From: Vagococcus teuberi
GTDB taxonomy: Bacteria > Bacillota > Bacilli > Lactobacillales > Vagococcaceae
Assembly: GCF_001870205.1 (NCBI RefSeq)
Contig: NZ_CP017267.1
Coordinates: 1-64,000 of the forward strand
Direction of reading: 5' to 3'
DNA length: 64,000 nucleotides
Part shown: positions 48,621 to 58,583 of the stretch, one piece after another
How positions within the stretch are numbered: the stretch's first letter is position 1
Layout of the letters: each line of letters begins with the position of its first letter
Notes under the pieces: generated by a model
Database searches by the model: none
Told to the model about the DNA's origin: nothing
What the model saw: the letters and a program-made list of their open reading frames with translations, nothing else
Made by a program: the position numbers and the translations under genes

Positions 48621-49277
48621 CTATCTAGTCCCTTCAAATCGTTGAATAAAATCATATTTTTTAAAGTATGGATAGCTAAACAGTAACCAACATGCCCCTA
48701 ATAGGTAGCCACCTAAAATATCTGTTGGGTAGTGAACGCCAAGATAAATTCGACTAGTGCCAATCAATAAGATAATTATCCCTAATGAAATTTGGACGAC
48801 AAGTCTCATCGCTTTATTATCGATATATTTATAGGCTAAAAAGATGAGTGTTCCGTAAAAAAGCATACTCCCCATAGCATGCCCACTTGGAAAACTTGAA
48901 TGTTTCGCCACAACGAGGTGCTCCACAGATGGACGTGGACGATTGAATAGATATTTTAAGCTAAGATTCCCAATACCTGATAGAATAACAGTATTAATTG
49001 CTAGCCAATAAGCAGCTATCTTATCTTTTAATTTAAAAAATAAGACGCTAAAACTTACGAAGAATAATAAGGCAATCGTAACGGTATTACCGAATTTAGT
49101 AAAATATTTGAAAAAAATATTTTTTTCAGGTGTGAGTGTTCCTCTAATAAGTTGTTGAATGGGCTGATCAATTGCTTTTAGTATCGCCTCGTTAGATACG
49201 ACGAAGTAAGCAATTACTGCAAAAAGTAACAAACAAATACTTGCAGCATAAGACCAATATAATTTCGATGTTTTCAT
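48621..49277 (-). CDS. PAP2-family membrane phosphatase
   Basis: A 218-residue protein with about six membrane helices and the three-part phosphatase signature: KYLFNRPRPS (motif 1), SSFPSGHAMGS (motif 2, with catalytic His) and SRIYLGVHYPTDILGG (motif 3). Substrates in the family are phosphatidic acid, phosphatidylglycerophosphate or undecaprenyl diphosphate. A role in recycling undecaprenyl diphosphate is possible but unproven. TAGGAGG lies before the ATG on the minus strand. The downstream neighbours are the YtqA/YtqB-like genes. Confidence 0.92.
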   Translation of the reverse strand: MKTSKLYWSYAASICLLLFAVIAYFVVSNEAILKAIDQPIQQLIRGTLTPEKNIFFKYFTKFGNTVTIALLFFVSFSVLFFKLKDKIAAYWLAINTVILSGIGNLSLKYLFNRPRPSVEHLVVAKHSSFPSGHAMGSMLFYGTLIFLAYKYIDNKAMRLVVQISLGIIILLIGTSRIYLGVHYPTDILGGYLLGACWLLFSYPYFKKYDFIQRFEGTR

Positions 49278-49300
49278 AAATATAACCTCCTAAAATCAAA

Positions 49301-49333
49301 AAAAGACTTTATTAACTTATTAACAAAGCCTGT
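49301..49333 (-). terminator. Terminator after the DUF4097 gene
   Basis: On the minus strand GGCTTTGTTAA pairs imperfectly with TTAATAAAGTC and is followed by seven Ts. Confidence 0.65.
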
Positions 49334-49348
49334 TTATTATAACATGAT

Positions 49349-50404
49349 TTAATCATAATCATAATGTGTGTCATCGCTATCAAGTTCTTCCACTTCAATT
49401 TCACCGTTCTTACTGGTTGCTTTAATGCTTATTTTACCTTTATTTGTTTTGTATTTTCTATTAGAAGATAAATTTTTATTAAAAATTGAAATATCTCCCA
49501 GAGTGGTTTCAAAATCAAGTTTATTATCTGAAATGGAAGATTCATCTGTTTCAATATCTATGTTCCCATTTATAGTCGTCAATTCTGTATCAAAGTCTAT
49601 ATGATTATCATGGAAGAGGACATCTCCGTGTTTTGATGCAACAACTGATTTTCCTGTTGTGTGATTAATCGAGATGTCTCCATCCACTGTTGTTATTTTT
49701 AAGTCACCTTTTGTATTAGCTGTGAAAACATCTCCCATATCTGTTGTTAGCGTCATCAGTTTAGCCGTTGTATTTAATACATTGATGTCATATAGTTTCG
49801 TATTGACAGATAATTCTTCTGAGATTTTAGAATCATCTAAAGAAAAATCTGTGTCTTGTCTAGGTTGTGATACTTGATTAGCACGAATGCCACTAAGTGA
49901 TGCACTACCATTTTCCATATTTAATTTGATATTATCCATTGAAAAATCATGCATTGATAGATTGACATTTTTTCCATTAATTGTAACCGTTTCGTAATGT
50001 GTTGGAATACGTAAGTAAACTGTATCATCAGTGTAGTTATTTATATTGAAAATAGCAAAGGGATACGGATTTTCTTTATTCGTTGTTGGATTATTAATGG
50101 TTAAAGAAGACGTATTTTTTTCTTCTTTAAATGTCCAATCAGCTTGTTTGTTATTATCTAATCTGAAGTCGACACCTTGTTTATCCATATAAATGTACTG
50201 ATTATCTGAACGGGTAAGCGTCACACTAGTTGGTGTATTAAAATGAATATCGAGAGTTTTATTTTTATTAGATTTTATTTTTTTATGAATAGTATTTTTT
50301 TCACGTTCGTTTACTAGTTTTTTTTGCGTAATAAAAGTTCCTATTCCACCAACAATCATAAAAATAATAGCGATAACTATAGCGAAGAAAGTTCTTTTTT
50401 TCAT
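49349..50404 (-). CDS. DUF4097-family membrane-anchored beta-strand protein
   Basis: A 351-residue protein with an N-terminal membrane anchor (TFFAIVIAIIFMIVGGIGTFI), then an extracytoplasmic right-handed beta-type repeat region of short DIxIxTxxGDI motifs (KGDLKITTVDGDISI, NGNIDIETDESSI) and a very acidic end (EELDSDDTHYDYD). Such proteins are encoded with DUF1700 proteins and in some Firmicutes belong to envelope-stress circuits (LiaX-like modules). The start overlaps the previous stop by four bases. Confidence 0.85.
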   Translation of the reverse strand: MKKRTFFAIVIAIIFMIVGGIGTFITQKKLVNEREKNTIHKKIKSNKNKTLDIHFNTPTSVTLTRSDNQYIYMDKQGVDFRLDNNKQADWTFKEEKNTSSLTINNPTTNKENPYPFAIFNINNYTDDTVYLRIPTHYETVTINGKNVNLSMHDFSMDNIKLNMENGSASLSGIRANQVSQPRQDTDFSLDDSKISEELSVNTKLYDINVLNTTAKLMTLTTDMGDVFTANTKGDLKITTVDGDISINHTTGKSVVASKHGDVLFHDNHIDFDTELTTINGNIDIETDESSISDNKLDFETTLGDISIFNKNLSSNRKYKTNKGKISIKATSKNGEIEVEELDSDDTHYDYD

Positions 50405-51027
50405 TTAGTAGAACCTCCTTTTAAAACAGACCAACACCATTGATGATAAATCATAAATAATTTGAAAGCCCCTTTAGTAATAGGTCTTATGATAATGAAT
50501 CCTAGTAAACCAATACCAAGTAGTATTAAACTAACAAAGAATTGGAACCAGGCATATGTTGAAATGGCCGTTCCTAATATAAAAAGGCTAAATAAGGGAC
50601 TAGCAAGAAATATACCGATAACCAACCATCCACTCATTAGGATAATAGCAATAAGTAAGATGACCCATATCATAAAAATAATATTTAGTAGTGTTATTCC
50701 TAACATTTCGAATAGTCGATTCATTCTTGAATTGTGAGGGATATATTTATTGTACGCTTCATCCTGATAAGTAGTGTCATGAGTTATTTCAATCCAGTCA
50801 TCTTCGTAATCAGACTGAGTGTCAAAAGTTAATCCGAGTTTTTCCAAAATATTTTGGGCAATGTTTTTGGGGGAAGGAAGAGCTTGAGTAATCTCATATT
50901 CAGATAAGCCTAGGGCAGATTTTTCATCAAAAATCTGAATATAAGCATCAAGAATAGCTTGTCGTTCTTCTTTAGATAATTGGTTTAAATAAAGTTTTAA
51001 TTCAATTAAAAAATGTTCTTTATTCAT
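50401..51027 (-). CDS. DUF1700/HAAS-domain membrane protein
   Basis: A 208-residue protein. Residues 1-70 form the helical HAAS domain (LKLYLNQLSKEERQAILDAYIQIFDEK, ITQALPSPKNIAQNIL) known from proteins regulated by PadR-type repressors. Two or three membrane segments follow. It is coupled to the DUF4097 gene by an ATGA-type overlap. No padR gene is found upstream, although that is the common arrangement. The molecular role is unknown. Confidence 0.87.
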   Translation of the reverse strand: MNKEHFLIELKLYLNQLSKEERQAILDAYIQIFDEKSALGLSEYEITQALPSPKNIAQNILEKLGLTFDTQSDYEDDWIEITHDTTYQDEAYNKYIPHNSRMNRLFEMLGITLLNIIFMIWVILLIAIILMSGWLVIGIFLASPLFSLFILGTAISTYAWFQFFVSLILLGIGLLGFIIIRPITKGAFKLFMIYHQWCWSVLKGGSTK

Positions 51028-51356
51028 TTCATTCTCCTGTCTGTTAAGAATATTAAATTCAATATATCTTCTAATAAATTGTACAACAAGGAAAAGAGAG
51101 ATAAATCCTCCTAAAGTATGAGTTTTATCAAGTAATTAATGCCTTAATATGTCAATCAAAAAAAAAAACAACAGATATGCTTGCTATTCATTTTTATAGA
51201 TGATTTAATGATAGTAATAAGACTTTTTTATAAGTATATGAACAAAAATGAACTGAATAATTTGAATTAATATCAAAAATAGGTCATAGCATTAATTGTG
51301 TTTTTGCAATTGGGTTATTTTTTTAGACTTTATCATTTAGGAGAAGAGAGATAAAT
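51028..51356. other. Intergenic region between DUF1700 and the autolysin gene
   Basis: 329 bases of very AT-rich DNA between divergent genes, including a run of ten As at about 51161. It must hold both promoters, but no clear -35/-10 pair stands out. AGGAGA at about 51340-51345 is the ribosome binding site for the start at 51357. No small gene is seen. Confidence 0.4.
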
Positions 51357-54071
51357 ATGAAAAAAAATAAATTACTACTAAATCAATCAATGACTCGTCA
51401 TGCTTCTTTGTTTGGCACTGTCTTGTTGTCGTCTACAGTGCTTTTACCTGGTGTTACCGTGTGTGGCTTCTGATAGTATCCGTGATGAAATACAAAATGC
51501 ATCTAATGAAACAACTCAGGATAAAAAAGCAGCAAATAGTTGGACGTTGTTGTCTATTAGTGGAGAAAATGAATGGATAGAAAATAACCAGCCATTGGAC
51601 TTAACTGTAAACTTAGAAGCTCATCAAGTCGAAAATCTAGACACTGTGATAAATTTATCGGCGAATACAGTGATTAAATCTGACGTAGCAGATTTATCAA
51701 TAAAGGATGAGACGGGTAGAGTAATCGGAACGTATACTATTAATAGTGAGTTAAATCAATTATTATTAACATTTACAGAAAAACAATTTACAAAGGCGAT
51801 TATCCAAGTTCCTATAAACTTTAAAAAAACTGAATTAAGGGAACAAACAGTGGCGTTCTCCGTTGGGGAAAGCGTCATATCTAAAACAATTAAAACGATT
51901 GCCAATCCTCAAGAAGAAAATGCGACATCTGATTTATTAGAAGATTCTGTTGAACATCAGGACAATCAAGATAATACAGTATCTGAATCAAGGCAGGTAG
52001 AAGAAACTGAGCGAGTGCAAGAGTCATCAGCAAATGAAGAAAAAGTTATTGATGATCAAACAAGTGATTCAGTGTCTGTTATGGCATCAAGTGGTTTATT
52101 AGAAGATTCTGAAGAAACTACTAATTCTGAAGTAGAAACAAGTACAAATGAACCTGTCAAATCTGAAGATTCTACAACAGACACTTCAAAAGAAGAACCA
52201 AAAGAAGAACCAAAAGAAGAACCAAAAGAAGAACCAAAAGAAGAACCAAAAGAAGAACCAAAAGAAGAACCAAAAGAAGAACCAAAAGAAGAACCAAAAG
52301 AAGAACTAAAAGAAGAACCAAAAGAAGAACCAAAAAAGAACCAAAACCAGCTACTATCGTAGTTCCAACACCAAAAGTAAGGTCATTTAAAGCGGCAACG
52401 CCTCAAGCGACTTTTATTGAAAGTATTGCTTCTCATGCGCAAAGTGTTGCAGCTGAAAATGACCTCTATGCATCCGTGATGATTGCTCAAGCTATTCTTG
52501 AAAGTGGTTATGGATCAAGTACATTGTCATTACCACCCAATCACAATCTATTTGGAATTAAAGGAACCTATAATGGGCAGTCTGTAACGATGCAAACACA
52601 AGAATTCTATAATGGTCAATACGTCACTATAAATGATGCTTTTAGAAAGTATCCATCATACCGTGAGTCTTTGCAGGATAATGCTCATGTATTAAAAACG
52701 ACATCATTTGCTCCGGGAGTTTATTTTTATTCAGGTGCGTGGAAGTCAAATACAAGTTCTTATATGGATGCGACTAAATGGTTAACAGGTAAATATGCGA
52801 CAGATCCGACTTACAATATCAAATTAAACAATTTGATTATGACTTATAATCTGACGCAATATGATGATGCTAGTTATACAGGCCCTGTGACAACACCTAC
52901 CGGGACAGGAAGTGGCAATAATGGTGGTAGTCAAAGTAATACATCTACAATGGGAAATTCTTCTACTTATACGGTGAAAAGTGGTGATACATTATATCGT
53001 ATTGCACAAAATTATGGTATGAGCGTACAAGAATTGAAACAACTGAATGGGTTAAGAACTGATATGATTTATGTTGGACAACAATTAAAAGTCAAAGGGA
53101 ATAGTGGAACACCTACAGTTGACTCTATCGTGGATACTACTAGTTCAAATGAAAGTACTTCAAATAATAATAAACCCAATAATTCAACTAGTTCAAACAA
53201 TTCTTCAGCAACTTACACAGTGAAGAGTGGCGACACATTGTACCGAATTGCATTAAATAATGGTATGACTGTCCAAGAATTAAAACAATTAAATGGTTTA
53301 ACGAGTGATTTAATCCATGTAGGACAACAACTAAAAATTGCTGGTAATGCATCGAGTGGTAGTGCTTCATCAACCAATTTGTCAGGAAATACGGTGGGAA
53401 ATACTACAAGTCATAAAGTTAAGCGCGGTGACACACTGTATGGTATTGGTTTGACATATGGCATTAGTGTTCAAGAGTTAAAACAATTGAATAACTTAAG
53501 CAGTGATACCATTTATATTGGTCAATCTTTAAAAGTTAGCACAAAACAGAGCACGTCAACAATAGTTAATACTGAAAATAGTGCTCAAACGACGCATATT
53601 GTCAAACGTGGTGATACGTTGTATGGTATTGGTCTTAGATATAATGTTTCACCTAATGATATTAAACAATGGAATGGTTTAAATAGTGAGTTGATTTATG
53701 TAGGTCAATCATTAAAAATTAATCAGTCAAGTAAAACAAATACGACAACACCGGTTAAAACAACAGTAGGAAAATATACTGTTAAATCTGGTGACACACT
53801 TTATCGTATTGCATTAGATAATAAAACAACTGTTCAAGAATTAAAGAGAGTTAATAATTTAAGTAGTGACTTTATCCATGTAGGTCAACAGTTGACATTA
53901 CCGGGTACTAGTACTGACGCAGTATCTAAAAATACACGTCACACAGTCAAAGCAGGGGAATCTTTGTGGGCAATTTCTAAAAAATACAACACAAGTGTGA
54001 GTCAACTGAAGAAGTGGAATAACTTATCAACGAACATTATTTATGCCAATCAAGTCTTACGAGTAAGCTAG
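51357..54071 (+). CDS. atlA: AtlA-like N-acetylglucosaminidase with six LysM repeats, frame interrupted twice
   Basis: Peptidoglycan hydrolase for daughter-cell separation. The signal peptide starts at ATG 51357 (AGGAGA upstream) but stops at 51469. The mature part reads on in the +1 frame from about 51460 (…VASDSIRDE) to a TAG at 52360. The catalytic part continues in the original frame. It starts before the internal ATG at 52476, with [14 protein letters not shown] and [17 protein letters not shown]. Order: Glu/Thr-rich region, KEEP repeats (52189-52343), GH73 glucosaminidase with [10 protein letters not shown], then six LysM domains beginning near 52970, 53210, 53410, 53594, 53777 and 53938. 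The domain order matches Enterococcus faecalis AtlA. The shifts cancel out, leaving a 904-codon frame. It is either a pseudogene, an assembly error, or a recoded gene. Confidence 0.85.
52189..52343 (+). repeat. 12-bp tandem repeat encoding KEEP, 12 full units plus one 11-bp unit
   Basis: AAAGAAGAACCA repeats from 52189 to 52332, with one C-to-T variant unit (52297-52308, giving KEEL). The 13th unit, 52333-52343, lacks one G and has 11 bases. Because units are multiples of three, copy number changes length without changing frame, except in the last unit, where the missing base causes the -1 shift. Confidence 0.95.
52332..52362 (+). promoter_or_regulatory. Candidate -1 frameshift site (A AAA AAG) with downstream hairpin
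   Basis: In the frame used upstream, the codons CCA AAA AAG create the heptamer A AAA AAG at 52332-52338, the strongest known bacterial -1 slippery sequence, as in dnaX. A -1 slip there gives GAA CCA AAA CCA GCT and enters the catalytic frame. Without a slip, translation ends at TAG 52360-52362. A small hairpin, CTAC-TATC-GTAG, spans 52351-52362. There is no AGGAG-like stimulator upstream. Confidence 0.45.
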
Positions 54072-54100
54072 TTGTCAAAGTAACATTCATTTGATATGAT
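54072..54100 (+). promoter_or_regulatory. leuS promoter
   Basis: TTGTCA and TATGAT are 17 bases apart, beginning at the base after the autolysin stop codon. Initiation is expected near 54107, leaving a leader of about 265 bases. Confidence 0.7.
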
Positions 54101-54106
54101 TAGCTT

Positions 54107-54351
54107 AATAATATCAAAACAAGTAGTTAAGAAGTAGTAAAATAGAAAGTTTTTAAGAGAGTATGTGGTTGGTGGAAACATACAAATGGACTATTTGAAC
54201 TTGTCTTAAGAAAAAGTTACTTGTCGGAAAGTCTATTTTCGTTAACATGGATTAGAGGTGTTCTAGTATATCTAGGCACAAATTTAGGTGGTACCACGTC
54301 AGTCAACGTCCTATGAAGACACAACAGTGTTTTTGTAGGACGTTTTTTTAC
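54107..54351 (+). promoter_or_regulatory. T-box leader controlling leuS
   Basis: The conserved T-box AGGTGGTACCACG is at 54286-54298. Its TGGT would pair with the ACCA end of uncharged tRNA-Leu. The competing terminator follows: AACGTCCTA (54305-54313) pairs with TAGGACGTT (54336-54344), then a T-run. Stem I probably begins around GTATGTGG...CATAC (about 54161-54183). I could not fix the specifier codon with confidence. Low charged leucyl-tRNA should allow leuS transcription. Confidence 0.93.
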
Positions 54352-54373
54352 ATAAAATTTTAGGAGGAAGACC

Positions 54374-56788
54374 ATGGCTTATAATCATTTACAAATTGAA
54401 AAAAAATGGCGCGACTATTGGAAAAAAGATCACACGTTTAAAACAGGTGAAGAAACAGATAAACCAAATTTTTATGCACTAGATATGTTTCCTTACCCAT
54501 CTGGGCAGGGGTTACATGTAGGGCATCCCAAAGGGTATACATCAACAGATGTATTATCTCGTATGAAGCGAGCGCAAGGATTTAACGTGCTGCATCCAAT
54601 GGGGTGGGATGCGTTTGGGTTACCTGCTGAACAATATGCACTAGACACAGGAAATGACCCAGCTGAATTTACTGAAAAAAATATTCAAACTTTTAAACGT
54701 CAATTTGATGCATTAGGCTTTAGTTTTGATTGGGACCGTGAAATTAATACCACTGACCCTTCATACTACAAATGGACGCAATGGATTTTTACTAAAATGT
54801 TTGAAAAAGGGCTAGCCTATGAAGCGGAAGTACCGGTTAACTGGTGCCCAGCTTTAGGAACCGTATTGGCTAATGAAGAAGTCATTGATGGCAAATCAGA
54901 ACGTGGGGATCATCCAGTATACCGAGTTCCAATGAAACAATGGATGTTACGTATTACTGCTTATGCGGATCGTTTAATTGATGATTTAGAGTTAATTGAT
55001 TGGCCAGAGAGTATTAAAGAGATGCAACGTAATTGGATTGGTCGTTCTGAAGGAGCGAATGTTAATTTTGACATTAAAGGAACAGACAAACAATTCACAG
55101 TATTTACAACGCGTCCTGATACATTATTTGGTGCAACTTATGCTGTTATGGCACCTGAGCTTCCACTGGTTCAAGAAATTGTGACACCAGAACAAAAAGA
55201 TGCAGTGGATGCTTATATCAAAGAAGCCGAAAAGAAAACAGATTTAGATCGTACTGAGTTATCAAAAGAAAAAACAGGTGTCTTTACTGGAGCTTATGCA
55301 GTAAACCCAGTGAATGGTAAAGAAATCCCTATTTGGATTGCGGATTATGTGCTATCAACTTATGGAACAGGTGCGATCATGGCTGTTCCAGCTCATGACG
55401 AACGTGATTATGAATTTGCGAAAACATTTGATTTAGAAATTGTTCCTGTTGTAGCTGGTGGAGATGTGTCAAGTGAAGCCTACACAGGAGATGGCGACCA
55501 TATTAATTCAGACTTCTTAGATGGTATGAATAAAGAAGATGGTATTGAAACAATGATTAAGTGGTTGGAAAAAGAAGGCATCGGTAAACAAAAAACAAGT
55601 TATCGTTTGCGTGACTGGTTATTCTCTCGCCAACGTTATTGGGGTGAACCTATTCCAATTATTCATTGGGAAGATGGTACGATGACAGCTGTTCCTGAAG
55701 AGGAGTTGCCATTAGTATTGCCAAAATCAAATGATATTAAACCTAGTGGAACAGGTGAATCGCCATTAGCTAATATGACGGAGTGGATTAATGTTGTAGA
55801 TGAAAAAACTGGCATGAAAGGTCGTCGTGAAACGAATACTATGCCACAATGGGCAGGAAGCTCATGGTACTACTTGCGTTTTATTGACCCACATAATGAC
55901 GAACAACTAGCAGATCCAGAAAAACTAAAAGAATGGATGCCTGTTGACGTTTATTTAGGTGGAGCAGAACATGCGGTACTTCATTTACTATATGCTCGTT
56001 TCTGGCATAAATTCTTATATGATATTGGAGTAGTGGAAACAAAAGAACCATTCCAAAAATTATATAATCAAGGCATGATTTTAGGTGAAAACAATGAAAA
56101 AATGTCGAAATCAAAAGGAAATGTGGTTAACCCTGATGATATCGTAGAGCAATATGGTGCAGATACCTTGCGTTTATACGAAATGTTTATGGGACCACTT
56201 GATGGCTCAATTGCATGGAGCGAAAAAGGGTTAGAAGGAAGCCGTAAATTCTTAGACCGTGTATGGCGTTTGTTTATCGACGAAAACTTTGTCTTACGCG
56301 ATCGTATCACGAAACACAATGACGAAGCATTGACAAAAGTGTATCATCAAACAGTGAAAAAAGTGACAGAAGATTACACGAACCTACATTTTAATACAGC
56401 GATTTCTCAATTAATGACATTTGTAAATGAAGCTTATAAAGCAGAAGCATTACCTGTTGAGTATATGAATGGTTTCTTACAATTATTAGCGCCTGTTGCC
56501 CCATTCCTCTCAGAAGAATTATGGGAAAGAATGGGAAATGAAGGATCTATCAGTTATGTCGCTTGGCCAACTTATGATGAATCAGCCTTAGTTGAAGACA
56601 CAATTGAAGTAATTTTCCAAGTAAATGGAAAAGTTCGTGGGAAAGAAGTAGTTGCTCGTGATCTATCCAAAGAGGAGTTAGAAACGATCGCTATGGAAAA
56701 TAATGCGGTGAAAGGGCAACTTGATGGAAAAACGATTCGTAAAGTGATTGTTGTACCAAATAAATTAGTTAATATTGTGGCTAATTAA
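54374..56788 (+). CDS. leuS: Leucyl-tRNA synthetase
   Basis: Charges tRNA-Leu and edits mischarged products. The 804-residue class I enzyme has the HIGH-type motif [14 protein letters not shown] near residue 42, the inserted CP1 editing domain ([14 protein letters not shown] near 250; [19 protein letters not shown] near 330), and [10 protein letters not shown] near 578. The anticodon-binding and C-terminal domains are complete. AGGAGGA precedes the ATG. Expression is under T-box control. The flippase gene follows after about 95 bases. Confidence 0.99.
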   Translation: MAYNHLQIEKKWRDYWKKDHTFKTGEETDKPNFYALDMFPYPSGQGLHVGHPKGYTSTDVLSRMKRAQGFNVLHPMGWDAFGLPAEQYALDTGNDPAEFTEKNIQTFKRQFDALGFSFDWDREINTTDPSYYKWTQWIFTKMFEKGLAYEAEVPVNWCPALGTVLANEEVIDGKSERGDHPVYRVPMKQWMLRITAYADRLIDDLELIDWPESIKEMQRNWIGRSEGANVNFDIKGTDKQFTVFTTRPDTLFGATYAVMAPELPLVQEIVTPEQKDAVDAYIKEAEKKTDLDRTELSKEKTGVFTGAYAVNPVNGKEIPIWIADYVLSTYGTGAIMAVPAHDERDYEFAKTFDLEIVPVVAGGDVSSEAYTGDGDHINSDFLDGMNKEDGIETMIKWLEKEGIGKQKTSYRLRDWLFSRQRYWGEPIPIIHWEDGTMTAVPEEELPLVLPKSNDIKPSGTGESPLANMTEWINVVDEKTGMKGRRETNTMPQWAGSSWYYLRFIDPHNDEQLADPEKLKEWMPVDVYLGGAEHAVLHLLYARFWHKFLYDIGVVETKEPFQKLYNQGMILGENNEKMSKSKGNVVNPDDIVEQYGADTLRLYEMFMGPLDGSIAWSEKGLEGSRKFLDRVWRLFIDENFVLRDRITKHNDEALTKVYHQTVKKVTEDYTNLHFNTAISQLMTFVNEAYKAEALPVEYMNGFLQLLAPVAPFLSEELWERMGNEGSISYVAWPTYDESALVEDTIEVIFQVNGKVRGKEVVARDLSKEELETIAMENNAVKGQLDGKTIRKVIVVPNKLVNIVAN

Positions 56789-56821
56789 AGTTAAGAATAC
56801 GTTTAAATCCATTAAAAGTGT

Positions 56822-56850
56822 TTGCATAAACGTACAATTGTCGATACAAT
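56822..56850 (+). promoter_or_regulatory. Candidate promoter for the flippase gene
   Basis: TTGCAT (56822-56827) and TACAAT (56845-56850) are 17 bases apart. A perfect TATAAT at 56859-56864 has TTGTCG only 15 bases upstream, so either may serve. Confidence 0.5.
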
Positions 56851-56884
56851 TAGAGCAGTATAATGAAGAAAGTTGGTTAGAATC

Positions 56885-58531
56885 ATGCCAAATCAAAACA
56901 CTTCTTTTGAGGAGACCGAAAAAGAGTTGAATGCAAAGGAAAAAATGGTTCGTGGCTCTTTATGGATGACAATAGGAAATGTTTTTTCTAGACTACTAGG
57001 TGCAGCGTATGTCATTCCCTGGTATGCATGGATGGGCACGGATGCTAATATAGCAAACGCCTTATTTAATAAAGGGTATAACATTTACGCCTTGTTTTTA
57101 ATGATCGCAACAGCTGGTATTCCAGGTGCGATTGCAAAACAAATTTCACACTATAATTCGTTAAATGAGTATGGTATTAGCCGACGTTTATTTAGACGGA
57201 CGATGGTAATAATGGGTGTGTTTGGCATTGCCTGTTCGGGAGTCATGTATTTGTTTGCACCAATTTTGGCGGATGGAAACGCTGATTTAATTCCAGTGAT
57301 GCGAGCTCTAAGTGCAGCTATCTTGATTTTTCCAATGATGAGCGTCATTCGTGGGTATTTTCAAGGGAATCAAAATATGATGCCTTCTGCGGTATCACAA
57401 ATTATTGAACAGATTGCCCGAGTATTTTATATGTTACTTATGACGTTTATTATTATGAAAGTGACAACAGGTGATTATGTTGATGCTGTTGTCCAATCAA
57501 CCTTTGCTGCGTTTATTGGAATGCTTGGTGCATTTGCTGCATTAATTTGGTTTTATAGTAAACAAAAATCACGTATGAATTACTTGGTTGATAATAGTAA
57601 TAATGAGGTAGAAATCTCTGAAAATCATTTGATTAAAGAGATGATTAAACAAGCGATTCCGTTTATTATCGTTGGTTCTGCCATTACCTTGTTTAAGTTG
57701 GTTGACCAATACACATTTGAAAGAATGATGGCAAGTTTTACAAATTATTCACCGAAACAATTGCAAGCTTTGTTTAGTATTTTTAGTGCAAACCCTGATA
57801 AATTGGTTATGATTACGGTATCTTTAGCTACAGGCATGGCTATGACAAGTTTGCCTCTTGTGACAGAAGCTTATACTAAAAATGAAAAACCTGAATTAGC
57901 TAAATTAATTAGTGATAACATTCAGTTGCTACTTTTCATCATGGTACCAGCGACATTGGGAATGATTGTTTTAGCAAGACCTATGTACGCTTTATTCTAT
58001 ACACCAGAAACACTAGGTGTGAGTGTGCTGATTGAAGCTAGTTTAGTTGGTCTTGTAATGGGGTACTTTATTCTGATTTCAACAACATTACAAGGATTGT
58101 ATCAAAACCGAGAAGCTATCTCGCTATTAGGAGTGGGACTAATAATAAAATTAGTTCTACAATATCCAATGATTCGTATGTTTGAAACATATGGACCACT
58201 CATTGCGACAGCTATTGGTTTAGGTGTAGCTGCAATGTTAATGACGCGTTCGATTTACCGAATTACCAAGTTTGATTTAGCAATGACAGCCAAAAGAATT
58301 TTACTAATCGTGATTTTAGGGGCGATTATGTCACTTGTTACTTGGCTTGTCAGAAGTGGGCTATACACGATATTAAGTCCTGATAGAAAATTTCAAGCCT
58401 TTATTATCATTATGATATGTGTGGTATTTGGTATTATCAGTTATGGCTGGTTAGTACTACGTGTGAGATTAGCAGATCAATTACTTGGCCCGAAAGCACG
58501 AAAATATCGTCGGAAATTTAGAATAAAATAA
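56885..58531 (+). CDS. Lipid/polysaccharide flippase of the MOP superfamily (YtgP/MurJ-like)
   Basis: A 548-residue protein with about 14 membrane helices. It has MVRGSLWMTIGNVFSRLLGAAYVIPWYAWMG at the N-terminus and GYFQGNQNMMPSAVSQIIEQIARV in the third-to-fifth helix region, as in YtgP/SpoVB-like flippases, some of which replace MurJ in lipid II export. The start is uncertain: ATG 56885 is chosen, while a TTG at 56873 would add four residues but has no spaced ribosome binding site. It could be lipid II- or teichoic-acid-related; the sequence does not decide. Confidence 0.88.
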   Translation: MPNQNTSFEETEKELNAKEKMVRGSLWMTIGNVFSRLLGAAYVIPWYAWMGTDANIANALFNKGYNIYALFLMIATAGIPGAIAKQISHYNSLNEYGISRRLFRRTMVIMGVFGIACSGVMYLFAPILADGNADLIPVMRALSAAILIFPMMSVIRGYFQGNQNMMPSAVSQIIEQIARVFYMLLMTFIIMKVTTGDYVDAVVQSTFAAFIGMLGAFAALIWFYSKQKSRMNYLVDNSNNEVEISENHLIKEMIKQAIPFIIVGSAITLFKLVDQYTFERMMASFTNYSPKQLQALFSIFSANPDKLVMITVSLATGMAMTSLPLVTEAYTKNEKPELAKLISDNIQLLLFIMVPATLGMIVLARPMYALFYTPETLGVSVLIEASLVGLVMGYFILISTTLQGLYQNREAISLLGVGLIIKLVLQYPMIRMFETYGPLIATAIGLGVAAMLMTRSIYRITKFDLAMTAKRILLIVILGAIMSLVTWLVRSGLYTILSPDRKFQAFIIIMICVVFGIISYGWLVLRVRLADQLLGPKARKYRRKFRIK

Positions 58532-58534
58532 ACA

Positions 58535-58566
58535 GGAAGAACATCTATTTAGGTGTTCTTTCTTGC
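58535..58566 (+). terminator. Weak hairpin after the flippase gene
   Basis: GAAGAACATCT and AGGTGTTCTTT can pair, but the T-run is interrupted (TTTCTTG). Partial read-through into the next gene is likely. Confidence 0.5.
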
Positions 58567-58583
58567 ATTAGGAGAAAAAACAG

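Noticed and set aside
51400-51470. ATG at 51400 as the true start of the autolysin
   Set aside because: It would give [10 protein letters not shown], a poor secretion signal with no ribosome binding site, whereas 51357 has AGGAGA upstream and a normal signal peptide in the other frame.
51459-51470. A programmed +1 frameshift at TTC TGA in the autolysin signal region, as in prfB
   Set aside because: The prfB site needs CTT before TGA and a Shine-Dalgarno-like stimulator three bases upstream; neither is present, and slipping from TTC to TCT is unfavourable.
52201-52320. The regular 12-bp repeats as a CRISPR array
   Set aside because: Units are contiguous with no spacers, and they encode KEEP in frame within a surface protein.
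54107-54280. A definite specifier codon in the leuS T-box
   Set aside because: A CTT in GAACTTGTC is possible, but I could not place it reliably in the specifier loop without folding the RNA.
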